Shown: positions 54,548-63,636, counted from the stretch's first letter. The stretch: DNA of 64,000 nt from Rhodanobacteraceae bacterium (GCA_016790075.1 JAEUPP010000069.1:62001-126000); one strand, 5' to 3'. Numbers and translations: made by a program. The notes: a model not told the origin generated them from the letters alone.

Positions 54548-55891
54548 TCAATTTTTTCGTGGAATGCCGGAGAGCACCGATTTGTCCAACTTGGCGGCGA
54601 CACCAACATTCCGGCCGGCTAGATTCGGTACAGAGTAGCGCACGGAACTGCCGAGGATAATCCCACACTCCGACAGACTGAGATCGTAGTCCTGCTGCAG
54701 CCATTGAACTAGGGCGGAAGTTGCCGATTTGAGTGCGTCATCGAGCGAACCTGCTTGGCCCAGCGTGATCAACTGCGTCGGGGATTCGATGCGCGGTGCG
54801 GAAATCGCCTTGCCTTTGATAACGTCGACGGTAAATTCAACCGCCAATGACGTTTCCAGTCCGTACTGCGAGGTTTCACCATCACCCTGCAGCGCGTGGC
54901 CGTCGCCGATATACAGCAATGCGCCGGGCTGTTGCACGTTCAGATAGACGGTGTTGCCTTCGATAACATCCGGCGAATCCATATTGCCGCCGAACCTTCC
55001 CGTGTCTCCAGTGGAAATGGCCGGCATGCCGTTGCCCGGTGCAACAGCCAGACCGCCGAGCATGGGGCGCATGGGAAGGGAAATGTTTTTCAGTTTGTCG
55101 CTTGGCTTTTCAAGGGTCGCGACATTTTTGACACGATCCAGTTTCCAGCGCACAGGGTTTCCCAACTCACCAGCCTGCGACGCGAAGTTAGCACCGAGCG
55201 CACGACCGACAATGGAATCAAGGCTGTCGGCATAGTCGCGGTTGGTTCGCACGCGATTGAGTTTGACTGCAAGCGTATCCCCAGGTTCTGCCGTTGCAAT
55301 GAAAAAAGGGCCGACTTGCGGATTGCCGAAGAGCGCTTTCGTTTTTCCATTTTCATCCACGCCACCGGAGTCCAATGTCGCTGTTCTTACGGTGTCTCCG
55401 GGCCAAATTGTGAGAACAGGCAGGCGGTGTGGATCGAATGTATTGGAATAGTCAGTTGGCTTGAATTCGTGAAGACGAGCCGGTCCCGGTGGCTTCCTCG
55501 GAATTAGCCTTGCGGTGAAATTGTGCAATACACGGTCCTGTGCATTGTCTGTGTCGATCGTGTAGCTAGTGCCGCTGATGCTGTTGCCTTCGATGTTGCC
55601 TTTGTAGGAATGTACGGTGTTGTTGTCTCTTACCAAGAACTCGATGGTGGAATTGATGCGGGTTCCTACGAGCTTTTCGCCGTCAAGATTTCCGTTTAGG
55701 GTTTTCCCGCTGATATCAAGTGTCATCGTGTGATACATCGGGTTGCCCCAGCGAACTGTCGTCACCAACCACATCTCGGTTGTGTCTGGTTCGTCGTTGG
55801 CCAGGCTGCGTGCGGCCGGAATGTAGAGTGCAAATGCACAGGCCAGCAGTAGGCTTTTTGCAACGCTCTTGAACTGAAACAGGTAGGTCAT
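54548..55891 (-). CDS. Exported acetamidase/formamidase-family protein
   Basis: A 447-aa protein with a signal peptide (LLLACAFALYIPAARSLA). An N-terminal domain of about 120 residues resembles no family I know; it is followed by the FmdA/AmdA fold (about 145-430) with LTIWPGDTVRTATLD, GDTGRFGGNMDSPDVI and LYIGDGHALQGDGE, the metal and active-site segments. Family enzymes release ammonia from small amides, normally in the cytoplasm; a signal peptide with an extra N-terminal domain makes this one unusual. The coding sequence is visibly less GC-rich than the surroundings, which suggests transfer. Confidence 0.8.
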   Translation of the reverse strand: MTYLFQFKSVAKSLLLACAFALYIPAARSLANDEPDTTEMWLVTTVRWGNPMYHTMTLDISGKTLNGNLDGEKLVGTRINSTIEFLVRDNNTVHSYKGNIEGNSISGTSYTIDTDNAQDRVLHNFTARLIPRKPPGPARLHEFKPTDYSNTFDPHRLPVLTIWPGDTVRTATLDSGGVDENGKTKALFGNPQVGPFFIATAEPGDTLAVKLNRVRTNRDYADSLDSIVGRALGANFASQAGELGNPVRWKLDRVKNVATLEKPSDKLKNISLPMRPMLGGLAVAPGNGMPAISTGDTGRFGGNMDSPDVIEGNTVYLNVQQPGALLYIGDGHALQGDGETSQYGLETSLAVEFTVDVIKGKAISAPRIESPTQLITLGQAGSLDDALKSATSALVQWLQQDYDLSLSECGIILGSSVRYSVPNLAGRNVGVAAKLDKSVLSGIPRKN

Positions 55892-56066
55892 GCCAGCTTC
55901 CCCGTAGTGCGCGGATGCGCATTGGTCAGGGCCCTGATGCGTTGAGTGCGGGTTTGGTCGCAGGTTTAAGGCACGCATGCCCTTGACAGAAACTGAGGCG
56001 CAGGGGGCGATGCGTGCGTGCCCCGTCTGGGTCTTGGGGGAGAAACCGGGAACGCCGGGTGGACGT

Positions 56067-56756
56067 TCAGGCCTGCACGCCGAACAGGGAGCCCACGGCG
56101 GCTGTCAGGCCCATGGCAAGCGCCCCCCAGAGCGTGACCCGGGCAGCGCCCCGGAATGCGGGGGCGCCGCCGGCGCCTGCCGCCAGTCCACCAAGCACGG
56201 CCAGGAACACCAGCGCAGTGACCGACACCATAGGAACCACCCGGCCGCTCGGCGCCAACCAGGCCATGGCCAGTGGCAACAGCGCGCCCACCGAAAACAT
56301 GGCGGCGGACGCGAGTGCAGCCTGGACAGGGCGGGCGGCGAGTGCTGCGTGGATGCCCAGCTCGTCGCGCGCGTGTGCCGCGAGCGCATCCTTCGCGGTC
56401 AGCTGTTCGGCCACCTGTCGGGCCAGCGCGGGGTCGAGCCCACGCTTGATGTAGATGCCGACCAGCTCCTGCAACTCGGCGGCGGCATCGGTGGCCAGTT
56501 CGTGGCGCTCGCGTTCGAGGTCGGCACGCTCGGTGTCCGACTGTGAGCTGACCGAGACGTACTCGCCTGCGGCCATGGACATCGCGCCTGCGACCAGACC
56601 GGCCGCGCCCGCCACCATCACCTCGCGCACACCGCCGCCGGCGGCCGCCACGCCGACCACGAGGCTGGCCGTCGAGACAATGCCGTCGTTCGCACCGAGC
56701 ACTGCGGCACGCAGCCAGCCGATGCGGTCGGTGCGATGTCGTTCACCATGCAGCAT
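56067..56756 (-). CDS. VIT family (CCC1-like) iron/manganese transporter
   Basis: A 229-aa membrane protein. GWLRAAVLGANDGIVSTASLVVG is the N-terminal VIT signature; AAGEYVSVSSQSDTERADLERERHEL follows, then two C-terminal helix pairs. The acidic middle segment (about 75-125) matches the metal-binding loop of vacuolar iron transporter relatives. It is likely to move Fe2+ or Mn2+ across the membrane, with proton exchange by family analogy. It lies about 400 bp downstream of the GbsR-type regulator on the same strand. Confidence 0.9.
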   Translation of the reverse strand: MLHGERHRTDRIGWLRAAVLGANDGIVSTASLVVGVAAAGGGVREVMVAGAAGLVAGAMSMAAGEYVSVSSQSDTERADLERERHELATDAAAELQELVGIYIKRGLDPALARQVAEQLTAKDALAAHARDELGIHAALAARPVQAALASAAMFSVGALLPLAMAWLAPSGRVVPMVSVTALVFLAVLGGLAAGAGGAPAFRGAARVTLWGALAMGLTAAVGSLFGVQA

Positions 56757-57162
56757 GTCGAGCCCCTGAATGTAGGAGGATTATGCGCGCCGCGAACGCG
56801 GCGTCCGTACCCGCCGACACGCGTCAGATGCATGATACGGCGTCGGTCCGGCGTGCCGAATGTTCCGCGTTGGTCAACGATGGTCCGGCTGGCACGAAAA
56901 CAGGACCTGGTGCGCGCCGGTGACCAGTCCGGCGTCGAATCGCCACACGAACATGCGCGCGAGTTCCGTGGCGCCGGGCGGCGAATCCCGGTAATCAGCA
57001 TTGCCAAGACGGCGCAACGCCGGAACGTGCAGGCCTCGCGCCGGCAGGATCGATCGTTAGTGGGCCTGACGACCCACCGCTTCGCGCCGCACCCACTGTC
57101 CGGGTTCGCCGTTATGCCCGCAATGGTCGCGAGCGCACCATCCCCGGCGCGCGGCCCCCCGA
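56757..57162. other. Intergenic region, no gene recognised
   Basis: About 400 bp between the VIT gene and the regulator gene. Long frames exist on the minus strand, but their protein sequence is Arg/Pro/Ser-rich and looks like a shadow of GC-rich DNA. Confidence 0.4.
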
Positions 57163-57744
57163 TCACCCGGAGGTCCCCGGATCGCGCAACAGCTTCTGGA
57201 TCCGACTGCCGAGCTTCATCAGCTTCATCAGTGTCGCCGGCTCCAGCCGCAGCATTTCCTCGCCCCAGGCCGACAGCGCGACCATCAGTACGAGCGTCTC
57301 GCGCATTCGTGCGCGCGCGTCGGCCGGTTCGTCGCCAAATCCCGGCTCCGCCGTCAGTTCCCTCAGCATCGCCACGGTCGGATCGAACTCGCGCGACTTA
57401 CGCTCGCGGATTACGGTGCGGAACAGTGTCCACACATCCTTGCTCGTTTCGAAATAGTCGCGTCGGTCGCCGAGCTGGTGTACCACGCGCACGAGATTGA
57501 AGTTCATCAACTCGCGCAGGCTCGTGCTGACGTTGGAGCGCGCGACCGAGAGCTGCTCGACGATCTCCTCGGCATGCATCGGCCGACCCGCGAGGAACAA
57601 CAGCGCATGGATCTGGGCCACAGTGCGATTCACACCCCAGCGCGAGCCCATCTCGCCCCAGTGCAGCACGAAACGGCGGCTGAGCGGCGACAACGGGACC
57701 GCAGCGCCGGCGGTGACATCGGCTGGGGGACTGGACGGACTCAT
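57163..57744 (-). CDS. GbsR/MarR-type transcriptional regulator
   Basis: A 193-aa protein. A winged-helix DNA-binding domain (about 25-115) contains WGEMGSRWGVNRTVAQIHALL and a recognition helix in LSVARSNVSTSLRELM, the GbsR-type pattern; a helical C-terminal part may dimerise. ATG 57744 is chosen because a promoter overlaps the upstream part of the frame: TTGACA at 57802-57797 and TAGGCT at 57779-57774. It would then have a leader of about 22 bases. A perfect operator-like palindrome covers the -35 box, so autorepression is likely. Confidence 0.88.
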   Translation of the reverse strand: MSPSSPPADVTAGAAVPLSPLSRRFVLHWGEMGSRWGVNRTVAQIHALLFLAGRPMHAEEIVEQLSVARSNVSTSLRELMNFNLVRVVHQLGDRRDYFETSKDVWTLFRTVIRERKSREFDPTVAMLRELTAEPGFGDEPADARARMRETLVLMVALSAWGEEMLRLEPATLMKLMKLGSRIQKLLRDPGTSG

Positions 57745-57773
57745 GCGGCACGGCGTCGAACGGGCTTGCCCGC

Positions 57774-57802
57774 AGCCTAGGTGCGTCATATATTTCTGTC
57801 AA
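57774..57802 (-). promoter_or_regulatory. Promoter of the GbsR-type regulator
   Basis: TTGACA and TAGGCT with a 17-bp spacer on the minus strand. The -35 hexamer lies inside the palindrome at 57791-57812. Confidence 0.65.
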
Positions 57803-57812
57803 GACAGAAATA
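57791..57812. promoter_or_regulatory. Operator-like palindrome between divergent genes
   Basis: TATTTCTGTC and GACAGAAATA are exact inverted repeats of 10 bp separated by AA. The site lies between the regulator and the SDR gene (start at 57842) and covers the regulator's -35 box, an ideal place for a dimeric winged-helix repressor to control both genes. Confidence 0.8.
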
Positions 57813-57841
57813 ACCGACAAGACAGTCAACTGGAGACGCGC

Positions 57842-59014
57842 ATGGGCGCGCTCGATCAGAACCACGGCGCCGGCAACTTCCCCGGGCCGGAAGACAGGAT
57901 CTCCGGGCACGCCTCGGCCGCGTCCCGCCCGGGTCGTCCGTCGCCATCAGCGGCATCCGCCTCACCTGTTTTTCTCGTCCTCGGCGGCGCGGGCTTCCTC
58001 GGTCGGCATATCACCACCGCGCTGCTCCGCCGGGGCTGCCGGGTGATCGTAGGCAGCCGCCATCCGGAACGTCGGCGCCGCGAAGCCCCTCCACCCGATA
58101 CATCGCTGCCCGCGGCGCCGCCCGATGCCCAGCGCCACCGCGTCCTGCACCTCGAACGCATGCTCGACCCCGCTGACTGGCGCGATCCACTCGCCGATTG
58201 CGACGGCGTGATCAACTGCGTTGGCATCCTGCGTCAGCGCGGGCGCGAGACCTACGACCGCGTACATCATCGCGCCCCGGCCGCGATCGCCGCAGCCTGC
58301 GCGGCGCGCGGGCTGCGGTTGATCCATATCTCGGCGCTGGGACTCGAGCATCCGGTGCGCAGCCGCTTCCTTCGCTCCAAGCGCGACGGCGAGCAGGCGC
58401 TGCGCGCCAGTGGCGCGGACTGGCACATCGTGCGACCGTCGCTACTCGACGGCGACGGCGGTTTTGGCGCGCGCTGGCTGCGTCGGGTCGCACGCTGGCC
58501 CCTGCATCCGCTGCCGCGTGGCGCGACCGGTCGCATCGCTGCGCTCGATGCCGGCGATCTCGGCGAGGCCATCGCGACCCTGGCGCTAATGCCGGCCGCG
58601 GAAGCCGCACAGCGACGCGAACACGACCTCGGCGGCGACACCGCGCGTCCGCTCGCGGACCTTCTGGCCGCACTGCGCGCACGCACTATCGCAACCCCCG
58701 CACGCGTGCTGCCGCTTCCCGACCTGTTCACCCGCGCCATCGCGCATCTGTGCGATCTGCTGCATGTGACCCCGTTTTCCTTCGGTCACTGGGAACTGCT
58801 GCGGTACGACAACCGACCGCAGGAGAACCGACTGCCGATCCTGCTCGGCCGCAGGCCGACACCGGTGGGCGTCGATCCTGTCCCACGCCGTCGACCGCAT
58901 CGCGCGACCGACATCGCGACGCACCCCTGCGCCACTGCCGCCGCTATCGACGCACGATCGCCATTGCGAGCCTGCCCGGACCCGTCGCAGCCGGCGCCGC
59001 CGATCCTTTACTGA
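57842..59014 (+). CDS. NAD(P)-binding SDR / NDUFA9-like protein
   Basis: A 390-aa protein. After a 44-residue Ala/Ser/Pro-rich leader, an atypical Rossmann domain begins FLVLGGAGFLGRHITTALL and continues VIVGSRHPER; GVINCVGILRQRG and ISALGLEH follow the pattern of complex I NDUFA9-like or YbjT-like SDRs. The C-terminal 60 residues are low-complexity and may be degenerate. GGAG lies six bases before the ATG. It is transcribed away from the GbsR-type regulator across a shared palindrome, so it is the likely regulated target. Confidence 0.8.
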   Translation: MGALDQNHGAGNFPGPEDRISGHASAASRPGRPSPSAASASPVFLVLGGAGFLGRHITTALLRRGCRVIVGSRHPERRRREAPPPDTSLPAAPPDAQRHRVLHLERMLDPADWRDPLADCDGVINCVGILRQRGRETYDRVHHRAPAAIAAACAARGLRLIHISALGLEHPVRSRFLRSKRDGEQALRASGADWHIVRPSLLDGDGGFGARWLRRVARWPLHPLPRGATGRIAALDAGDLGEAIATLALMPAAEAAQRREHDLGGDTARPLADLLAALRARTIATPARVLPLPDLFTRAIAHLCDLLHVTPFSFGHWELLRYDNRPQENRLPILLGRRPTPVGVDPVPRRRPHRATDIATHPCATAAAIDARSPLRACPDPSQPAPPILY

Positions 59015-59024
59015 GATTCAGACC

Positions 59025-59174
59025 ATGCCCTCCGCGTTTTCCGCGCTCCCGCACATCGTCATCGTCGACAGGGGTTTCGCCGGACTGCGGGCCACCCGCA
59101 CCCTGCGCGGCGCGCCAGTCCGCGTCACCCTGCTCGATCGCGGCACCCATCACCTGTTCCAGCCGTTCCTCTAG
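59025..59174 (+). pseudogene. Truncated NDH-2-like FAD oxidoreductase stub
   Basis: Translation from ATG 59025 reads MPSAFSALPHIVIVDRGFAG, then RATRTLRGAPVRVTLLDRG and HHLFQPFL before a TAG at 59172. This matches the first 45 residues of type II NADH dehydrogenases (normally HIVIVGGGFAGL, then HHLFQPLLYQ). The dinucleotide motif is damaged (DRGFAG) and the gene stops after about a tenth of its length. It lies ten bases after the SDR gene, suggesting the two once formed one unit. Confidence 0.75.
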
Positions 59175-59614
59175 CCCGCATTTCTCACACCCCTTCTACT
59201 GCGGCCGCCGATGCGTGGGCGTCCGCGGCACTAGCACCACTTTGGGCTCGGATCGGACATCTGCGCGAGGGATTTCGGGGATGTAGGGGGCACGCTTGAG
59301 CCGTTGCGCCGAGATCGCCGAGCGACACTTGTCCTCTAGCAGGTTGACGAGAAACAGCCTGCCCGTGCGACCCAAGGATGGATCGCCCGTCGAACAAGCA
59401 CGCAGTGCCTGTTTGACGCGAGCAAGTCCGGACCTGCGCTGGAACGCGTGCGGACGGCGAAACCGGTCCGTATGGGCGCAGCACCTGGATGTGATGCAGC
59501 AAGTGCAGGAAAGCACTTTCTCAACATCCCGCCAGAGTCGCAGCTGACCCGGAACGAAGCGACCGCAGCATCCCACTCGACTTCCCGATAGAGCCAGCGC
59601 ACTGCCGTTGGACA
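59175..59614. other. Degenerate region after the NDH-2 stub
   Basis: No intact gene. Long minus-strand frames exist (for example 59196-59615), with segments such as ALRACSTGDPSLGRTGRLF that might be remnants of a mobile or regulatory gene, but I cannot place them. The region looks like decayed coding sequence. Confidence 0.35.
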
Positions 59615-59643
59615 CCGCGCCCTACTCAGCCGATAGGGCGCGG
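59615..59643 (-). terminator. Hairpin after the M6 protease gene
   Basis: A perfect 10-bp GC stem (59615-59624 with 59634-59643) and a 9-base loop lie nine bases after the protease stop codon on the minus strand. No T-run follows. Confidence 0.5.
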
Positions 59644-59652
59644 CGCCTCTGC

Positions 59653-62600
59653 TCATTCCACTGTGGCGGTAATGCTCATGTCGTTTGACGAGGGGCTGTG
59701 GAAATCCAGGCTATAGCCACTGGCAGTGCAGTCGGACCAGGTGAGGGTGGTCGGGCCGATGGCACAGGTGTTGCTGAGCAGGCTCCACTCGTTGTTGTCC
59801 CAGAACACATTGTCCTTGGCGGCAGCGTTCGCAAAGATCGCGGTGCCGTCGGGCGTCATTGCCTGGAAGGGTCGGATCAGGCGTATTCCGTTGCGGCCCA
59901 TCTGCCCCTTGGAGCCGGCCGGACTGCTGGTGAAATGCAGATCTTCCCAGGTGTCCGTGGTGACGCCTACTGGCGCTTTGATGTTCTGCGTACGATCAGA
60001 GACCACGTGCCATACGGCGATGCCTTCGTCGTCGATCTCGGCATCGAAGAAACCCGCGCCCAGGTTTTTCTGCCGGTTCTCAATGATGAAGTACTCCTCT
60101 TCGTAGGGGTTGTTGTAGCGCGGCATGATGTAGACAGTGTCACCGAGCTTGATGTCAGCCACCGAGAGGTCTCCGCTACGGGTGATCAATTTTGGGGTGA
60201 CCCATCCCAGCGCCAGCTTGTACATGGGGTCCAGGTGCGAAGACCCGCCCGGATTGTTCGCCATCAGACTGTTGTCGCGCGGATAGACTGCGGTGTCGGT
60301 ATTGAAGTACAGGTCGTCCAAACCACCCAAGAGATGCATCAGCTCATGGGCGATGACGGAAAACTGATTCGGCGCGGTGTTCTCGTCCAGATTGATGTTC
60401 ACCTTGGCGATGTGCTGCGGCAACCAGACATTGTCGGCCTGTACGCGGCCGCCTCCATCGCAATCGTTGTCGATCAGCTCGACGATTTGACTACCGGCCG
60501 TGCTGGGCCTGGGAATGATCACCACGATGGCCAGTTCGCTGTTATCCAGGCGCCCATTGCTGTCGATGTCGTAGGCGGCGTAGTTGAAATGCGCGTCGGC
60601 TTGCAGCACCGCATCCTTGAAGGCTGCCAGGCTGGCTTCCTCGAAGCCGTCGACGCATTCGCCTGGGTGGTTCTGATAGTAGTCGGGCGCCTCGCTGGCG
60701 TTGTACCAGCCAAGCACACCGGCATTGACCATGGTGAAGCGATCATTGGAGTTGCTATGGAAATAGCTCCTGACGTTGTTCGGCTCAAACATGGCGACGC
60801 CGCCACCACCGCCCTGAGGCAGTCCGTACAACGCGCTCTCGACCTTGCCCTTGGGCACCGTGGTCTGGTCATAGCACTCCGGGGGCAGAGTGCCGCCTGC
60901 GTCGCAGGAATGTGGATCCCAGAGAATCGCCAGCACATTGCGCTTGCCGACCAGGGCTTCGATGCCGCCGATATGGTCACTGTCCACGCCGATATGGCCG
61001 CCACCAAAGCGCGGTGCTTCGGCAAGATCGGGGATAAAACCGGTTTCGCTGAGCACCGCCATGATGCGGTCGCCCATGTAGGCACCGAAGCCTGCTCCCG
61101 CACCGCCGTACCAGAACAGTTCGAGCTCATGCATGCCGGCATTGAGTTGCTTGGCTTCAAACACCCAGCTGCGCAGCTGCGCCCCATCCAGGCCATCGCT
61201 GAAGGTGACGAACTGCTTGACCTTGCCGTCGACGGCGAACACCACGCCCGCCTGCGCCCCGCCCTGGGTACCGATCTCGGCACTGAACTGCACCGCGACC
61301 TCGCCATTGCCTTTGGCAGGCACATGAATGTTGGCCTTCATGTGGGGAATGGCGACCAGACCGCCATCCGACGGCGTTACGACACTGGGGCCACTGGGTG
61401 CAACGACGGCAGGGAAACGCGGCCTGGCCGACGACGAGGGATAGGCGGCAAGCGCCAGCGAACGATCACCGAAGACGGCAGTGCCACCGTTTTCGCCCAG
61501 CCACTGGAAGGTCACCTTGTGCCAGCCTGAGGAAACGCTCGACGCTGCGAACGTCGCCATGCGCGACTGCGGCGTGGCACCCTTCGCGAACACCACATCG
61601 GCCGGCAGCAGCAGCGCATTGTCGACGAAGGCACGCAGCGCAATGCGCTTGCCGTTGCTCGCATAGCTTTCGGCGCTGATCGTGGCGGTGAGCACAGCGC
61701 CCGGCGGCACATAGATCCAGTCACTCATATCCGGAACGTTTTTCCAGAACGCGTCGGTCGTGGTCACCTGCGCACCGCTGGCCGGCGTCTTGACCACCAG
61801 CGACCCCTGCGCCGATGTGCCGTCGCTGCCGGTCCGGATCAGCAGCGCAGCGTCGCGCAGGTAACCCACGCTGCCCTGATCGACGTGCCATTGCATCTCC
61901 ACGGTATGGATGCCGGCATCCACATTCGCGGTGAACACGAAGGAGCGCGGACTGCGGCCCGCCGTGGTCGCGAAAACCACGTCGCCAGGCTGGGCGGGCA
62001 CGCCATCGAGCAGCGCGCGCACGAACATGCGCTGCTCGCCCGGTTCGGCACCGTCGTGCATATACGCCTCGGCGGTAAACACGATGGCCACGTTGGTATT
62101 GTCCGCGTCGGCTACGAAGGATGCGGACACGTTTGTCGTCGTGGTGTTTTCGGAGCTGCCACGCAGATAGACGCGCTTCTTGATCGTATGGAACTGCCTG
62201 GCATCGGTGCTCAGCCATTCCCCGGGATTGCAGCGTGCCGCGGCCATGTCGGCCTTGGGACATTCCGGCGTACCCAGCGTCTGCTCGGAGCGCACGCCGA
62301 ACACTTCAGGCGCAGCACCCAACGGCGACACCTCAGCGGCGAGAACATTGAGCTGGTCGACCACGCTGCGTGAGAGTGCAGCGGCCGCGGCACCGGTCAG
62401 CGTCGACACACGCGCAAGATCGGCCCGCGCCTGAGCAAATCGGCGGGTGGATTCAGGCGTGGGACGGGACTGGAGCTGCATGCGGTCCAGTGCCGCGGAC
62501 AACGCCGCGACGTCGGCGGCATCCAGTGTGCTGCTCGGCGAGGCGCCCGAAGCGGGGGCTATCGCAAACGGATCTGGATTCTGTACGGTCTGGGCCGCCA

Positions 62601-62658
62601 CATTGACGACGGCGGTCAACAGCAAGACAAGAAAACCAAGGCAATAGCGGACAAACAT
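59653..62658 (-). CDS. M6 family (immune inhibitor A-like) secreted metalloprotease
   Basis: A 1001-aa protein with a signal peptide (MFVRYCLGFLVLLLTAVVNVAA). The first half holds about three beta-sandwich modules (roughly 150-280, 290-400 and 420-540), each with FVDNALLLPADVVFAKG-like segments. The protease domain has His771-Glu772-Leu-Met-His775 and Asp781 (HELMHLLGGLDD), an M6/metzincin-like zinc site. An exact EF-hand loop, DIDSNGRLDNSE, sits at 697-708, about 60 residues before it. GGAG precedes the ATG by seven bases. Likely secreted and calcium-dependent; substrates unknown. Confidence 0.88.
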   Translation of the reverse strand: MFVRYCLGFLVLLLTAVVNVAAQTVQNPDPFAIAPASGASPSSTLDAADVAALSAALDRMQLQSRPTPESTRRFAQARADLARVSTLTGAAAAALSRSVVDQLNVLAAEVSPLGAAPEVFGVRSEQTLGTPECPKADMAAARCNPGEWLSTDARQFHTIKKRVYLRGSSENTTTTNVSASFVADADNTNVAIVFTAEAYMHDGAEPGEQRMFVRALLDGVPAQPGDVVFATTAGRSPRSFVFTANVDAGIHTVEMQWHVDQGSVGYLRDAALLIRTGSDGTSAQGSLVVKTPASGAQVTTTDAFWKNVPDMSDWIYVPPGAVLTATISAESYASNGKRIALRAFVDNALLLPADVVFAKGATPQSRMATFAASSVSSGWHKVTFQWLGENGGTAVFGDRSLALAAYPSSSARPRFPAVVAPSGPSVVTPSDGGLVAIPHMKANIHVPAKGNGEVAVQFSAEIGTQGGAQAGVVFAVDGKVKQFVTFSDGLDGAQLRSWVFEAKQLNAGMHELELFWYGGAGAGFGAYMGDRIMAVLSETGFIPDLAEAPRFGGGHIGVDSDHIGGIEALVGKRNVLAILWDPHSCDAGGTLPPECYDQTTVPKGKVESALYGLPQGGGGGVAMFEPNNVRSYFHSNSNDRFTMVNAGVLGWYNASEAPDYYQNHPGECVDGFEEASLAAFKDAVLQADAHFNYAAYDIDSNGRLDNSELAIVVIIPRPSTAGSQIVELIDNDCDGGGRVQADNVWLPQHIAKVNINLDENTAPNQFSVIAHELMHLLGGLDDLYFNTDTAVYPRDNSLMANNPGGSSHLDPMYKLALGWVTPKLITRSGDLSVADIKLGDTVYIMPRYNNPYEEEYFIIENRQKNLGAGFFDAEIDDEGIAVWHVVSDRTQNIKAPVGVTTDTWEDLHFTSSPAGSKGQMGRNGIRLIRPFQAMTPDGTAIFANAAAKDNVFWDNNEWSLLSNTCAIGPTTLTWSDCTASGYSLDFHSPSSNDMSITATVE

Positions 62659-62941
62659 GTCGTGTCTCCGGTGGTTTTCCTCCCATACGGGAAAACGACC
62701 GGGCACGGATCGACTCGACGCTGTGACCAACCACTTCGCTCGCTGCATGTGATCGCCACAGCGTCAGCGCAGGGAAAGCTGAGCGCTGAAGTGCTTTTCC
62801 ACCGCGACTGGCATCGCGCCAGCCAGTACCAGGGCCGTGACTTTTAGATGCGCGAGCGTGTGGCCCGATGAAAATCCAGCAATACTCGCGTCGCCCCGGC
62901 ACGCCTGCCGATGTCCTGCCAAGACTGCCGAGACTCCGATC

Positions 62942-63508
62942 ATGCGCACCTATCTCGCCTTGGCAATGTCGATGTCGCTGATGCTTGCCGATCCGGTTTG
63001 GGCGGCCTGCGTGCAGACTGCCCGCAGCGTTTCTCTGCAGACTCTCGCGATCGAATCCTGCTTGTGGGCACCGAAGGCCAGCAGGGCAGAACATGAGGTG
63101 GTCACCGAATTGCGGGTCCAATTTCAGAATAAGGCTGACCAGGCTATCGTGCTGGAACTGCCAACCGAGCCATTGCTCGCCCACATCCTGGTGGCTTACC
63201 TGGGCCCGGAAGCCAAGACCAAATCCGAGCTGCCGGGCGCCGGAGTGCAGGAATCCGGCGCCAGGGATGTGCTGCAGAGTCACCGATTGGCTCCTGGCGA
63301 AACTCGGACGGAAGTCGTGCCGATCTCGGTGTTCTTCGACAGGAAGCCAAAGCGCAATTCGCTGTACCGTGTCTATTTGAACCATGGCTACTTCTGGCGG
63401 AGAGAAGCTGAGCCAGCGGGGCAAGCCGTCAGTCTGCGTATCATGGACGCCAACCGCACCCGCGAATTCCCGAAAGATTTCTGGTTTGACGAAGTTCGAT
63501 TCCGATAG
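62942..63508 (+). CDS. Hypothetical exported protein
   Basis: A 188-aa protein with a signal peptide (MRTYLALAMSMSLMLADPVWA) and a mature beta-rich domain (VVTELRVQFQNKADQAIVLEL, ETRTEVVPISVFFDRKP, SLYRVYLNHGYFWR). No family recognised. The pattern of hydrophobic strands suggests an immunoglobulin-like or C2-like fold. It is divergent from the M6 protease with 283 bp between starts, so co-regulation is possible but unproven. The ATG at 62942 has only a weak ribosome-binding site. Confidence 0.6.
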   Translation: MRTYLALAMSMSLMLADPVWAACVQTARSVSLQTLAIESCLWAPKASRAEHEVVTELRVQFQNKADQAIVLELPTEPLLAHILVAYLGPEAKTKSELPGAGVQESGARDVLQSHRLAPGETRTEVVPISVFFDRKPKRNSLYRVYLNHGYFWRREAEPAGQAVSLRIMDANRTREFPKDFWFDEVRFR

Positions 63509-63636
63509 CGGATGTTTTCTCGCCTGTTTTGGACACATCGCCGCACAGCGCCGTAACCACCCGCAGGCGCTGTGTTTCCACCGGAATGGGCAGAATCTGA
63601 ACCAAGCTTCCGGTTCATTGCGGAAAAACTGCGCAG

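Noticed and set aside
57745-57789. Longer N-terminus of the GbsR-type regulator from ATG 57789
   Set aside because: The promoter's -10 box (57774-57779) lies downstream of that ATG, so such a start would not be transcribed from it.
59196-59615. Minus-strand 139-codon frame, possible transposase remnant
   Set aside because: No recognisable catalytic residues or terminal repeats; cannot be distinguished from random GC-rich coding.
59698-61530. 610-codon plus-strand frame opposite the M6 protease
   Set aside because: Shadow of the M6 gene; no start signal and no domain, whereas the minus strand has signal peptide, EF-hand and HExxH.
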